The notes below the pieces were generated by a model. That model saw nothing but the letters and a program-made list of their open reading frames with translations. It made no database searches and was not told the DNA's origin. Both the position numbers and the translations under genes were made by a program. From assembly GCF_030704535.1 (NCBI RefSeq), contig NC_081821.1:7331001-7395000 (forward strand): 64,000 nucleotides of DNA. Direction: 5' to 3'. The DNA comes from Vitis vinifera (taxonomy: Eukaryota; Streptophyta; Magnoliopsida; Vitales; Vitaceae). This document shows positions 45,890 to 59,700 of this stretch, in pieces. Within the stretch, counting starts at the first letter, position 1, and every line of letters begins with the position of its first letter.

Positions 45890-46990
45890 TTTTATTGCAT
45901 GTGGATGGTGGTGAAATAACTCCTTGACTAATCTTGTCTAATCAGCCTCTAAGTCTTGTAATTTTTGGGCTAGTGCCTTACTTCTTTTGATCAATTCCTT
46001 CGTTCTCACAAGATCTCCTCCTATTCTTCACTTATCCTCTTCTCCATCGTGGTTATTTGCTCTTGTGGTTGTACCAAATGTGGAAGATCCTCTTACATTT
46101 GCCTACCATTTGTGTAAGTTTGCAGCATGACTATGTTTCAAGCTTTTCAATCATTCCCATAGGTTGCTCTAATAGGTTATGCTCTCTTCAAAAGACAACG
46201 AGTTTATTCCATAATACAAACTTCTTTTGCAATATGGAAGATGACAATTAGAGTGAGAAAGTTAGTTAGGTTGACAATCTTTCTTAGAGGATAAGTCAAT
46301 CATATGGAAGACATGAAAGATAATAGTTATAATGAAAACTTAAGCTACCAAAAATTGGACTATCACGAGAATGGTCTAACTTAAAAACTCAAGGGTACAC
46401 AAAATTCACCTCACCTCAAAATAAGGATCATAGAAAGAGATAACCTCCTTGCAGGTTGACCTGACCAATTAACCCGCACCTAAAAAGATGAGTTTAACTG
46501 CTCTTATCCTCATATGCCCAAAAGTCAACAAAGTTTATAATAACCCGTAAAAAAGGTATGTCTCTTTACGAGATTTACCTATATCTACAAAGGAAGAATG
46601 CCTAAAAAGGAAGTCATAGACAATAAGAGAAGGTTTGGAAAGGGAAAATTAATAATTTTTAGTTATTCATGAAGATCTTTGAGCATCTTCAAAAACCATG
46701 GTTTTTAGATGTAAATTCAAACCTTTTTTTTATAAAAATAAAAGATAAATGGCGAGACAAAAATAACCATTTTGAACCATTGTTTCAAAAGGTTACCACA
46801 ATACCTTACCGTAGTGGTCAAGTTGGAACCAAAACTCCATATTTTTCTCCAGCTTGTCAGAGTTAGTAGCCAGAAATGAATAAAATGCCACCTAAATTGA
46901 CTGGCAACATTTATCAGTATTGTAAGATATGACATGACCGTGGAATTTATAATATTCGTCCTTGGTGGGTACCTTTCGGGTCATGGGCTT
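45890..46990 (-). pseudogene. Decayed Ty3/gypsy gag remnant
   Basis: On the minus strand, disconnected frames read like a gag coiled region (DLVRTKELIKRSKALAQKLQ, about 46010-45950) and a degraded zinc-knuckle-like stretch (FHGHVISYNTDKCCQFRWHF, about 46945-46885). They are interrupted by stops and frameshifts. No LTR or RT was recognised, so boundaries are approximate. Confidence 0.4.
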
Positions 46991-47792
46991 AGGCTAAAAT
47001 TTAAGAACAAGTTCAGAAAACTTATGAATTGGAGACTCTAGACCAAAATATTGGTACGGTAAGTAAGGGTCTATGACCTAAACTTACTTCTTTGGGTCAC
47101 CACCGATATTTTGCCCCTTTGGGTCATCACTGATAAAGTTAATTGCCAATCAATTACCATGCATACACGTAACGTTATTGTTCATGCATCAATGGGAGTC
47201 AGGGAGGTTCCTTGCAGAATCGGTCCCCTTGGTTACAGGAGGCATATTAATGGTGTACAATTAAGGGATGGTGATGTGTCGTAGAGTAACTTAACACTCT
47301 AAAACAATTAAAAGCTGGGGTACGAGTTTTTCATAACCTTCATCCAGGACGGCACAGTGATTGGAACAAGCTATGGGAGACGAATTAACCACAGTAAAAT
47401 GAAAGGGAATGGTTGGACAGTGTAGCTGTGTAACAATGATTTATTTGCTATGTTATAATCGCTTAATTTTAAAAATTAATGGGTGGATAAGTTCAGAAGG
47501 ATGTGTGTTTTTTTGGTTTAGATGAGGTAAAAATCTGTCTTCCATAAAGAGCAGGGCAGGGGTAGGGGCAGTATGCCACTAATTACAGAGGTTGACACAA
47601 TTTAATGGAATTCAATACTTTATCCCATAAATAGTGCTGATCGTTGCCCATTTCTCTATCCTCTGGTGTCTCCCATTTTTCTAACAAACTCCCTTTCCAT
47701 CTCCTGATCATCATCATTCACCTCAAAGAAGCTTCTTATATCCAGCTGCCTCATTCTGCTTTGCTCGCTGTGTCACTGGGCACTCCCTCAAA

Positions 47793-49084
47793 ATGGGAGG
47801 ATCTCCCTGCTGCGACACCACCTCCTTGAAACGTGGCCCTTGGACGCCTGAAGAAGACCGGAAGCTCCTAGCCTACATCCAAGAACACGGCCATGGGAGC
47901 TGGCGGTGCGTGCCCGAGAATGCTGGTCGACTTTTACACCTTAATTTACTCTACTCTGCTTTCCAGTACTAGTGTTCTTTCAACAAGTTTTTAGGGATTT
48001 CGGGAATTGTGATATTGGTGGTGGAATTTGGGATGTTTTCTGATTGTAACAGGTCTTCAAAGGTGTGGGAAGAGCTGCAGACTGAGATGGACGAACTACC
48101 TCAGACCTGATATCAAGAGAGGCAAATTCAGCTTACGGGAAGAGCAGACCATTATTCAACTTCATGCTCTTCTAGGCAACAGGTTAACTAAACTAGATCT
48201 TATGAATCTTCAAATGCCCTGCACATGATACAAAAGTTGGGCATTTTTTAAGTCTTTTTGAAATGATTAAATTTTGGAATATGGTTTTGTAGGACATGCT
48301 TCACAGGGTTGTAAATTGTGGGTGGAATTGTAATTTGGGTATTGTTTTATGCAGGTGGTCAGCTATAGCAACCCACTTACCAAATAGAACAGACAATGAG
48401 ATCAAGAATTATTGGAACACACATCTCAAGAAAAGGTTGGCCAAGATGGGAATAGACCCTGTAACTCATAAGCCCAGCCATGCCGTTCTAACCTCCCCTA
48501 ATGGTGACTCAAAGAACGCAGCTAACCTCAGCCACATGGCTCAGTGGGAGAGCGCCCGGCTCGAAGCCGAAGCCAGGCTGGTCAAAGATTCAAAACTCCG
48601 CCAAACTCAGCATGCCTCTGCTTCTGCTCCTGCTCCGGCTCAGCTGCTTAACAAAATGGCTACTAGGCTTACACCTCCGCGTCGTCTTGACGTACTAAAT
48701 GCATGGGAAAATGTGGGATCAAAATTGAAGATTGGCAGCAGCGGTAGTAACCGTGATATCCCATCACCAACCTCAACGTTGAGCTTCCTGGAAAACGTTT
48801 CAACAATTTCAAGAGTGGAATCCTCTGAAATCACTGGAATTTTGGGCACGTTAGGGACTGAAATCGACGCGTTTGGGACACAACAATGTGACATCAATAT
48901 GACATGGACCATGGAATCTACTGATGAAAATGCGAATTTCGTTCATCTTCTTCTTAGTAGGTCTGGTGACGGCATCCTCACCAACGGTGGAAGAGATGGT
49001 GAAGAACTTGAAGACAACAAGAATTATTGGAATGACATTATGAATTTGATGACCTGCCAACCATCCCGTTCGCCCAACCTCTAA
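47793..49084 (+). CDS. R2R3-MYB transcription factor, MIXTA-like (subgroup 9)
   Basis: Three exons: 47793-47925, 48053-48182 and 48355-49084, 330 residues. R2 (about 15-64) and R3 (about 67-115) keep all spaced Trp residues: [90 protein letters not shown]. Right after the domain comes [16 protein letters not shown], the signature I know from MIXTA, MYB16 and MYB106. Those factors drive conical cells, trichome outgrowth and cuticle formation in the epidermis; the same role here is inference. The C-terminus ends in an acidic region with YWNDIMNLM. Intron positions are standard for R2R3-MYB genes. Odd points: the first donor is G|GTCGAC, a poor match to the plant consensus, and the start reads MGGSPCC where most members have MGRSPCC. 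Confidence 0.94.
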
Positions 49085-49115
49085 ATCGCACCCTTTCATG
49101 CCAAACTATTTTTTG

Positions 49116-49147
<32 letters not shown>

Positions 49148-50710
49148 CAATAAAAGATATGTGATAATAAATTAGTCAACCTGTTTCAATCGTGTGCTTA
49201 ATTTAAATTATTAAAGTTTTAATATTTTAATTTATTAGTATAATGATCCGAATTCAACCGCGTAGATGTTATTCGTCATTAATATTTCATAAGACCAATA
49301 ATTAAAAATATAATAAAGATTATAAAATAAAAAAATAATAAAAATATTAATGTATAAATTTATAAAAAAAATAAACTTAAAAATTTACTTTCGTGTTATA
49401 AATTATAAGAATCAAGAATGTGGATTAGAATTAAAAAAAAAAAAAAGACATGAAAAGAAATTAAGGAGGAGTGATGTAAAAGAATATAATTTTAAAATAT
49501 TGCTGGTTTGTTTGATTATGTTTTTTTTTTTATATTTATTTGTAAAAATTATTTTTAAATTAAAAAAACACAATATTTTTAGTATTTTATAAAAATAAGG
49601 TTATTTAACAAATTGTATAAAAACAAAAATTATTTAGACAAATTATTTTTAACATATTTTTTTTTGTTTTGATCTTGTAAAAACATTGTACATTCACTTT
49701 ATATTATATTAATTGAATTTAATTCAAAATTTATTAAAATTGAAAATAGTTTTGTAATTAAGAATAAATAGTTTTTAGTAAAATATGGATATTAATGTCA
49801 TAATAAAATCATAAATTATAATTTTTATAAGAAAAACTACTAGTACAAGGATATTAACATCTTTATAATTATTTTTTTTGTTAAAAATAAATAATAATAA
49901 TAATTGTTAATAACATTTTATTTAAAATGAATAAAAAAAAATTAGCTTTCTTTTAATACGTGGATGGTGCACATATTTGATACTCCAAAAATTATTATTT
50001 ATTTAATTTTATTTTTAAAAATAAAAAATAAAAAATAATGAATGAACGATGTTATGAAATTTTAAAAATTATTTTCTTTTTAAAAATAAAAAATTATTTT
50101 TTAATCATACATTAAAATATGCTTTTAATTTTTTTAAAATTATAATTACATTTTAAATTTAATATTTTTTATTTATCAATTATAATTTATAACTAATAAA
50201 TTATTTATTAAATTTTAAATACTTAAAACATAAAAAGGTATATCATTTAATTATAGTAAACTTTTATTTTTTTGTTTTTCTTTTTTCAAATCTAATATAT
50301 GCCAACTCATACCACTTCAATGCTAACCTTTTTATTGGAGAAATATTTAAAAAAAATTTCCATTTTGGTAAAAGATTATGAAATTCAAGCAATTCCCTTC
50401 CGACAATTTAAAGGGTAGAAGGCTATTGTTGGAAAACATCTTCCTCTCCATATTTGACGCGACTCCATTACCTTCATTCGCACCAGCAACAGGAATAAAT
50501 ACAAACCCAGTCGATTCTATATAATCCAATTTGGAAACCGGCGAACGTGTCACATCCTTACTGGCCACAATAAAATTTGGAAAGAAGAATCTTTCCCGTC
50601 CTCGGCAGTGGTGTGGCCGCATCTGATCATAGTTGGTATCATAAGTTCATAACACTTGAGAAAGGTAAATTCTGAAAAAGGCCTCTTCTCGCCGGCCATA
50701 TCGATCATCG
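49085..50710. other. Intergenic, very AT-rich, no gene seen
   Basis: A GT/poly-T run (about 49116-49147) follows the MYB stop. The remainder is AT-rich with no coding or transposon signature. The last 300 bp (from about 50400) are of mixed composition and probably hold the promoter and leader of the J-like gene. Confidence 0.5.
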
Positions 50711-53700
50711 ATGGTTAGGGTTTCTTCGGGAGGAGCGGCGAGTTCGTCAATGGCGTCGACTCTCAAAGCGTACTCAATTCCCTTGGTTCTGTTAGCGGCT
50801 GCCATATTCCTTCAGCTCTTCGTAATCCCTAACTCGTTCCCGCTCAATCATTACGACGGTGAGTCGAGTCTCTCACTCTCCTCGTGTGGGATGATTTTGA
50901 TTTTTTAACTTTTGTTTTGGTTGAATTACAGTTCTTGGAATCAAGAGGTATAGCACCGTGGAGGAAGTTGCAGAGGCCTACGAGAAGTTTTCTTCTAAGT
51001 GGTACTGATTAATTAATATTTGATTTAGTTTTTATGAAAATATAACAATGCATATGACAGTGGACAATGAAAATACAACTCATAATTTGCCATTCTTCCA
51101 ATGATCTTGTGAGTGTAAATAGGGTGTTTAGAAAAATATACAGTGGACCTAGAATTCCTTTGATTGGGCGCTTTGCTGATTAGCATTTGTCACAGGAATG
51201 CATTAGGAGAAATCAAACGGAAGGTTGGACGCTGACCCCTGCCCGTAGGATTTATGCAGCCTATTAACAACCTGAATTTTAAGAATGACTATTCCATAAC
51301 TTTCCAGAATACTCTTGAACATGTCTATTCCATAATCTTCAATACATATGACTATAAATTTTAATATATAAAAGATTTATAAATTTTACATTTAATATTT
51401 TCAAATGTTCAACATGGTATCAAGAAGACACTGTCAAAGAAGTTAAAATACACCATCAATAAGTTAAAAATAATTTGAAGAAGTTTAGATTAAGAAAATA
51501 ACAATTTCATTTCAACTTATGGAGATTGAAGAGTACTCTTCCTTTTTGCTTGCCTATTGGGCGCTATTTGTATACATCATGTGTACTTTGTTGCACCCTA
51601 TTTCAGACACTCTTAATATATATTCTTAGTTTGCCTATCAAAGAAAGAAGTTGAAAACTTTCTTAAAAGTGAAAGTCATAGGTGACAAACTATAGGATTT
51701 GTATGATTTTACATGACTTTTGCATTAGGAGAGCAGAAGAGAGGCTAAGTGGTGGGAGTGGTTTCTCACCGTGTTCACTAAACTGTGGGTGTCTATATAT
51801 ATACCGTAAACAAGTTGTCCCTTTTTACTGAGCAAATCCTTTGCTGAGGTAAGAAGAGAGTTGAGAGAAGTTAGTTGTAGTTTGTGGCAGCCATCTTGGC
51901 TATGGATAGGCTGTTTGGGGAGAGGAATATTTGGATTTTGCAGGGTAAAGAATTGAGATAATACTTCAGGATTTAATGAGTTCAAGGATGTTGTATCAAA
52001 CTGTAACATGACCAAGGGGGCCATGCTCATTATTAGGCGGAATAGTGTTAAGGGTATCTGATCAGGTTCCTCCTCCAGAAGGAAAATTGAATTAACTTTG
52101 AGGGATAATCTCTATGGAATCTGGTCGATTGGATATAGGCAGTATTGGAAGAGATCATATTTCATTTTTGTCTATTATAGGCTGGCTGGGAGTGTTTACA
52201 AATGTGGGAGTTAGTGTGGTTCTAGAAGGTTCATAGGAAACTGTGGCTAGGGGCATTGTTGGTTGTTTGGTTTAGGTCATTCAATTACTGTCATTCCTTA
52301 GCCATGGCTGGGCATGGCTGGTTCATCTAAATTTTGGTTACTGATGAGGAAGGTCATAAATAGTAACCAAGAACCTTCCTTCCTAGCAAAGAGGGATGCT
52401 CAGACCTCTAGGAACTTAAAGGAAACTATGTGCCTTATTGATTCAGATTGGTTGTATAGTGGCAGGGTTGTGGCTGTTGCCCAATTCCCTTGCATACCTT
52501 TCTCATTTCTCTGGTTCCTCGTTTGCCTGGGAGTGATCCTGCCATATGGTGTGCTTGTTTTATTTTTCTCTGGATATATGATGTATTTTCTCATAAAACA
52601 GGAGAACTAGGAAAAGGTTTTCTTTACTCTAAAATGCATAAACAAATTGGAATCATGGTTTTTTTTTTGGTCCAGACTCCATAAAGCATGGGAACTTGAG
52701 ATATTAGATGGTTCTATAATTGTGAAAAGGGACTATCTTTTGGAGTACTATTGTTAATAAGGAGAATGAACTTGTAAAAGTCTTTCAAAGTTTATGGAAG
52801 TCTAACACCCAAACATCACTTTCTGTTCTACAAGGTTCTGAACTTCATATTTAGTTAGACTTAGGTCACTCCAGATGTTGAAACTATTGAGTCAATTTAT
52901 GGATGTTTAAACTCCATCATTACATTGGTCTTAACAGTGCAAGTCAGGTATTTGATATTTTTGTTTACTCCTTTTCAATTGCAATTTTTCTTTTCCTTTT
53001 TAAAACTCTGGTGCTTTTAGACTTTCTTGAACCTCTAAAATAATGAGGAAAAGGAAAAAAGGGTTAGAAGACGATCAATTTTTGTAGTTTGGATGTGATA
53101 AAAAAAAAAAAGGAAAGAGAAAAAATGATGGAAAATCTAGAAATCTTGTACATTTAAAAACTCCTCATGTGCTGTTTTAAAAAGTGAGGAAAGCTGGGAG
53201 AGAGTGAAGGAAGAATTCATTGGGTTCAAGGTTACATTTTGTTTTCCTCTTATTTTTATTTTTCTATTTCTTTTTCCTTTTTTCCTTCCTTCTTTCCTTT
53301 CCTTCATGATTTATGAGAACCATTATGGTTTTATCATTTCTTTTTGCAGTCTCTTCCTTCATATGTTAGACATTTCTTGAATTAAGCACAATACTTTTTC
53401 CTTCTAGATCATAGAGATCTTTGTTTGAAAAGGTCTTTATGCGGTCTTTTCTTGAATTAAGCATAGTTCTTTTAATTTGTACGGATCATAGAGATCTTTG
53501 CTTGAAATAAGGCAACTAATGGTACTTAGTATAACTTTTTGACTGTTTATTTACTCAGGATGTCTTCTTAAACTATTAATTGTGGTAATTTCAGGAATTC
53601 AGGCACGGAAGTTCCTGAGACTATTGATTTTCTTAAGGTCAGTAAGTTATTTGTTTTTTTGTTCAAGGTGCTTTGTTTATTACAATCAGTAGTCAGATTA

Positions 53701-56700
53701 TATACTATCAGGCTCAGCACAGCAAATTTTGATCGTTGAAACATAATTGGTTAGATGTGAGAGTCTTCCCAGGAAGAATTGTTTTAGATCATCCTTGAAT
53801 GAAATGAAATTTTAAGAAACACAAATGATGTTTTCTTTCAGAAAGAACTTTTAGAACTTGAACAGGGAAAAGAATCTCCATTCTTCCCTTTCTTTCAGTG
53901 CTACTACTATGTTGAAGATATGCTTTTGTTTTGCAGATTAGATATGCTTTTGAGCTCCTGACTGATCCATTGTGGAAAAGGGACTATGACATATTTGGCA
54001 TTGATGAGCAAATAGTGAGTAAATGGATCTTAGCCTTTTATTTTAAATATCACTTTACTTTGTATTTCCTCCATTTTTGTTTTAGGATTTAGGCATTATT
54101 GTTTTCCAACAATGTCGTTGTTTTCTTTTCTGTAGGATGTTTTTGAAAATGTCAAAAAGCAATTTTCTGGGGTTAGCTTCTCAGGAATCAACCTTCCATT
54201 GCTAAGTGCTGCTTCTTCTGGTTGGTTAAGTCGTTATATTCTGAAGTATTTGGTTTCCTGAAAATGATGTTATTTACATGACCTTCTAGCAGTGGAAATA
54301 CAGTTCTGATAGGTTAATGCATGGGATCACCGTGCAATTTTTTTTATCAGATCCTGGAGATCATGTTTTTAATGTGATTACCTCAAATGATTTCCATTCT
54401 GTGTTGGAAAAGACTGAGCCGTTGCTGATTCAGGTATGAAAACTGACCAAATTTTGTTGACATGTATTTGATATCTTAACATGAACCCATATATTCTAGC
54501 ATGCTGTTGCTTTTTTATTTTATCCTCTATATGGAAACAATATGGCTGTCAAAGACCAATTACTCATGCAGCATGAGTAGAGAACTGTTGTAAAAGCAGA
54601 AGCAGCAAAGAGAAATGATAATTGAAAAAAGTGGGATATAAATGAGAGTTTAACTTTTTAGATTTTTTTTGGATAGGCAAATAAGAATATACATACATGC
54701 ATATATATATATATATAAAATTAAAAGTGCCTATGAAAAAAATTAAAAGCCCCAATCAAAAAGAGGCATACACAATACATGTGAAGTACACATGTGAGAA
54801 GACAAAAATAAACAACCAACAATCACAACCCTAATCTAATACTTTGAACATAACTACGTAATAAAATCTATATACATGTGAGAACACAAAAATAAACAAC
54901 CAACAACCACAACCCTAATCTAATACTTTGAACATAACTACGTAATGAAATCTATAAAGGATGGTGGACCAGCTTTGAACCTTATCTTGAAGATACCAGT
55001 GTCATCACATGTATAGATTAGATATAAAGGAGTCCTTTAGAGATTTGTTTATGTATTGCACTCTTAAAGGTTCTTTGGTTGTGTTCCTTCCAAATTGTCT
55101 AGAAAAGGCAAACAAGACATGTTTTTCAAGCCCTTCTTCTCTTTTGCTCACAAAGCTCCCATTCTAACCAATTAACAAGTTTTTCACTGAATGAGGAAGA
55201 AGCCATGAAATGCTAAATAAAGAAAGTAAAAAGTGCCACAACCCTCTAGTTTTCCCCATAATAGACAAAGAAATGGTCTATTGATTATTTTGCATTTTTA
55301 CACATACAACTTGTGGTACATGGATGCATTAATTTCAGCTAAAATACCCATGTCGATATGATATGACACGACGGCAAGTGTGAGATCCATATTGGATATG
55401 CTTGTATTGCATTGGATATGACTACTTAGCCTATTACTGTTTTTTGTGTTTTTTAATTCTTTCTTATTTTTTTTAATTATATATGATAATGGTATAAAAT
55501 AAATTTAAAAAAAAAATGAAGAAATTTTGAATTAATTTCTAACTCTTGTTACTGAAGAAGTTCTTTATCTATTTCTTTAATTTTTTTTTTAAATTATAGT
55601 AGATAAAATTTAAAGATAAAATAATAATTAATAGCATAAAAAATCTAAAGATAAATATCAAATTTAATATCTTAAAAAATGTAGAGATAAGTTATAATAG
55701 TTAATATGAAAAGTTAAAATTTTTGCATGAGTTATAATTTCTCAACATCTAGTAATTTGATGATTTTTATCACAAAATTAAGATAAATTTTCAAAGTTTT
55801 AAACTAATCTAGGTTTACTAATAATGTGGTATCATATTTTCTTAAAGATTTTTCTGAACATCCTATTAAAATTAAAAACTTATACTAAATAGGTTCATGT
55901 ATGATTTGTTGTAATATCAAAGTAAATAATGCTTAGCATCTTATTAAAATATCAAAGATGTAATAAACATATTTTCCAAGTTTCTAACCATAATTAAAAA
56001 TATAGTATTATAGGTAAATTATACTTATCTTACTGTGCTTGTAGTTCGTGTTAATTTATTTTCATTGATGTTGTATCTAAGTAATTGCACCTATAGTTGA
56101 GATCCATTTTCGTTTGAATCCCCATGTCTTAAGATTTAATGATGCAAGGATCCAACATCTAGACACATATTCACACTCGACACCCATACTCAAACCCATG
56201 TAGTATAGCATACAACAATAACCTGCCAAATACCATCCTCTTTTTTTAAGTTGGTCCATGGTTAGGATCCCTCCCCAAATACCATGCCACGTGAAAAAAA
56301 CTACTTTGGTAGGAGCCTAAGAGCCCCATACTATCTTTGAGGGGATAGACACTTTAGGCAGGGTAGAAAGACTTCATCGAGAATTCTCTACTTTTGTTAG
56401 ACTTCCATGCTATTCTATCCTCATGCTTCTTCTTAACATGAATAACTTTTGAAGAAGTTTCTCAACATTATCCATCTCCTAATCTTGGAAATGTCTTATG
56501 AAGCACGGGTTCCACATGACCAGCCTGCCTTCTAACTCCCATGCATCATCCACCCATTCTTCTTGGAAGCCACAAAGAAGAATAAAGATAGAAAAGAACC
56601 CTTTAAAGGAACATCACCACCCCACACATCTTGCCAAAATTTGATTCTTCTTTTATTGCCTACCTCTAATCTTGTTTTGGTCTAATAAACCCCTATTTGT

Positions 56701-59700
56701 TTCTTATCAAGTTCCATAAACCAACACCATTACTTTCCCTTCTTACCTGAGGGTTGGGAGCACCATCCTTTTGGCTTTTCTCCAAACTTTCCTACTATGA
56801 CCTTTCTCCATAACCTATCCCTCTCCACAATGAATCTCTAACACCATTTTCCTTGTAATGTTTTATTGAGGATGGACAATGCCTTGATGCCTAGAACCCC
56901 CTTTCTTTTTATCTTTGTAGATTGATGACCATTTCACTAGATGGGGTTTTACTCAAGAGCCCCTCCTCCTCATCGGAAATCCCTTTGAATTTTCTCAAGT
57001 CTCAGAGTCACCAATTTGAGAATAGCAAAAAATGACATGAAATAAATTTGTAGGGTGCTAAGATTACATTTTAATAAGGCAAGTCTCCCTCTGCTTGAGA
57101 GATACTTTCTTTTCCATAGGGCTAGTCTTTTAGAGAATCCCTCCTCTACTGTGTTCCGAGCAACTTAATCCTTGAAGGGACACCTAGGGGTAACTTGAAG
57201 TAAGTGACAGGTGGTTTTCCCACTCCATAACCCTACACTGACGCTAGCTCATCCACATTAGGGACCTTCCCTATCATAATTAGTTCACTTCTGTTCAAGT
57301 TAACTTTTAGTTTTGAAGAAGCCTTAAACCATAGTAAAATCTAAGCCATATAGATTAATGAATTGAACAAGGTTCACAAAAAAGAAGTCAATTGTCAGCT
57401 AACAGAAGGTGAGGAATCTCAACTCGTCCAGTTCCTCTTCCTACCCTGAAACCCTAAATAAAGTCACCCTCCCCTGCCCTAGTCAAGGGAATGCTAAGAG
57501 CCTTTATCACCCCTAACAAAAAGATGAGGGGATAAGGGTTCCCCTTATCTCAAAGCCCTTATACTTTAATAGAAGCTTGTAGGAACACCATTTAACAAAA
57601 CTGAAAATCTTGTTGTTGAAATGCAAAATTGAATCCAATCAATCTATTTCTGCCTAAAGCTCATATTTCACATCGCTTCCAAGAGGAAGTTCCAATTTAC
57701 ATGGTCATAGGCTTTTTTAGTGTCTAACTTACATACAAGTCCCCTTATGTGACTCCTTAATCTTGAATTAATCGCTTCATTAGCAATTAGGAATGGGATT
57801 TGTCTTTTTTCCAAAAACACATTCTAAGGCTTTGATACTACTTCCCCAATCACTTTCTTCAATCTATTAACCAAAACTTTAGTTAAAATTTTGTATAGAC
57901 TTACCACAAAGCTAATGGGTCTAAACACTTTTAAATCTTTAGCCCCACCTTTTTTTGGAATCAAAACCACAAAAATAGTATTTAGACTTTTCTCAAAGGT
58001 ACATCTTGCAAAAAAAATCTCTGAATACATCCAAAATCTCCTCCTATACAAAATCCCCACAATGTTGCCAAAATGTCAATGAAAAGCCATTTGGTCTAAG
58101 GGCTTTGTCCCTGTTAAGATCTATAAGAGCATCATGAATCTTTTTCTCAGTGAACACCTCTTCCAACCTACAAGAGTTCTCATTACTCAACTTTTTGAAA
58201 GGCATGCCATATATGTTCAGTCTCCACTTCCCCATTGAATTTGACAATTGAAGGTGAAATTAATTCACAACCTTTTCTTGAATCTCAACGTCCTCCATCA
58301 CCCACTCTCCATTTACCCAAAATCTCCCTGTTAAATTTCTTCTATGTTGAACATTAGTCATTTTGTGAAAAACTTTGTATTTTTGTCCCTTTCCTTTAGT
58401 CACACCTCCCTTGATTTTTGCCTCCAAGAGTTCCCTCTAAGATGACCTAATAATTAAACTCTTCTAATAGCAACCTTCTAGTTTCCCTATCTTCCAAGGA
58501 AAGAGGTCCTTCCTTCGCCTTGCTTTCCCAAAAGTTGATCTGATCCAACGCCCAAGCCTTGTGGGGTGCTGTGTTCCCCAAGACTCCTTTATTCCAAGCT
58601 TTAAAATCCTCCTTTCATGCTTTCAACTTTGACCCTAAGACGAAGCCACAAGATCCACTGAACTGGTCACTTTCCCACCAAGGCATCATATCTTTGAATC
58701 CCTCCACCTTGAGCCACAAGTTTTCAAATATACCCCATCTCCACCCATTAAAGTAGGGAAATGATCAAACGCTGGCCTTGGCAACAGGATTTGCATTGTA
58801 TTTGTAAAGTGATCCTCCAAATCACTCTTGATTAGGAAAAAGGGGATTCTTTTCATTGATTGCCTATTCAGTCCTCTATGCAATGTGAAAGAGCCCCTCT
58901 ATCAAGGGGAGATCAACCAGAGAAAGCTCTTCTATAAACTTGGAGAATTTTCTCATGGTTGGAGAAATTCTGACGTGAATTTTTTTTCCTCCAAGAATTA
59001 GACCATATTGAAATCCCCTCTATTACACCATGGATCTTCCCATAGCTCTCTGATGGCCCCCAACTCCTAAAAAGCTTCGAGTTCTCTCCAATCCACAGAG
59101 CTGTAAATCCCTGAAAACACCCAAGTAAAGTTTTCCACACAAGTCACAAGATCTGAAATGACAAGAGACTGGGTAAGAACCAACCTCCATCCCAAAAGAC
59201 CACCACCCCTCCAACAATTCTTGACTAAGACCATTGACATAGCTTCCACCTTTGTTTCTTGCAGGCACACCCAAGTAACATCTTAGTATTTTAACTAAAA
59301 GATGTCAAAAATATCCTTTATACTACACTAATGAGACAATCTTAATCTTACCAATATATCATTATAAACCAGTTTCTTTTTATTCTGACATAACCCCTAT
59401 CCATATGCAGCTTAACAAAACCTTTTGTTTATGCAAGAAAGTTGTCCAATCATTTATCTGAATGATGAAAATGTCTAATGTCCTGTACTTGTTTCTTATC
59501 CAAATAAGCATATCATGCACCCTCTTTTCTAGAGCTGAGATTTTTGTTATTTCTGGTGAACATCTAACCATTTTTTGTTGTTATATTTTTATTGTTGTTT
59601 ATTATTATTATCATTTCAAGTCAGTATTATTGAAAAGATTTCTTTTGTTTCTTTTGTATCCACTATTGTTTTGACTGTTGCTGAAATTTCACTTCAGATA

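Larger units (their letters stand above)
44230..47792. other. Intergenic with repeat remnants and a promoter-like patch
   Basis: Contains a promoter-like segment with a TATA box (44664-44672), a diverged AT-rich repeat (about 45020-45720), and a decayed gypsy remnant (about 45890-46990). It ends with the MYB promoter, in which ATAAATA (about 47628) lies 165 bp before the start codon. Confidence 0.5.
54660..59300 (-). mobile_element. Decayed L1-type LINE in intron 6, antisense to the host gene
   Basis: Minus-strand fragments from high to low coordinates: endonuclease start ([12 protein letters not shown], about 59270); downstream RT lead-in ([19 protein letters not shown], about 58180-58120); RT ([20 protein letters not shown], about 57985-57925); the catalytic-loop remnant LLLADN (about 57400); then C-terminal phrases ([20 protein letters not shown] near 56250; [16 protein letters not shown] near 55100). 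Many stops and frameshifts. The tail reads TTATTTGCCTATCCAAAAAAAA at about 54663-54685. The 5' end is cut within the endonuclease, and ORF1 is absent. The element explains why this intron is 5.3 kb. Confidence 0.85.

Noticed and set aside
51405..51430. TGGTATCAAGAAGA as a copia primer-binding site in intron 2
   Set aside because: It resembles the initiator-tRNA site TGGTATCAGAGC only partly, and no LTR pair or copia coding sequence was found around it.
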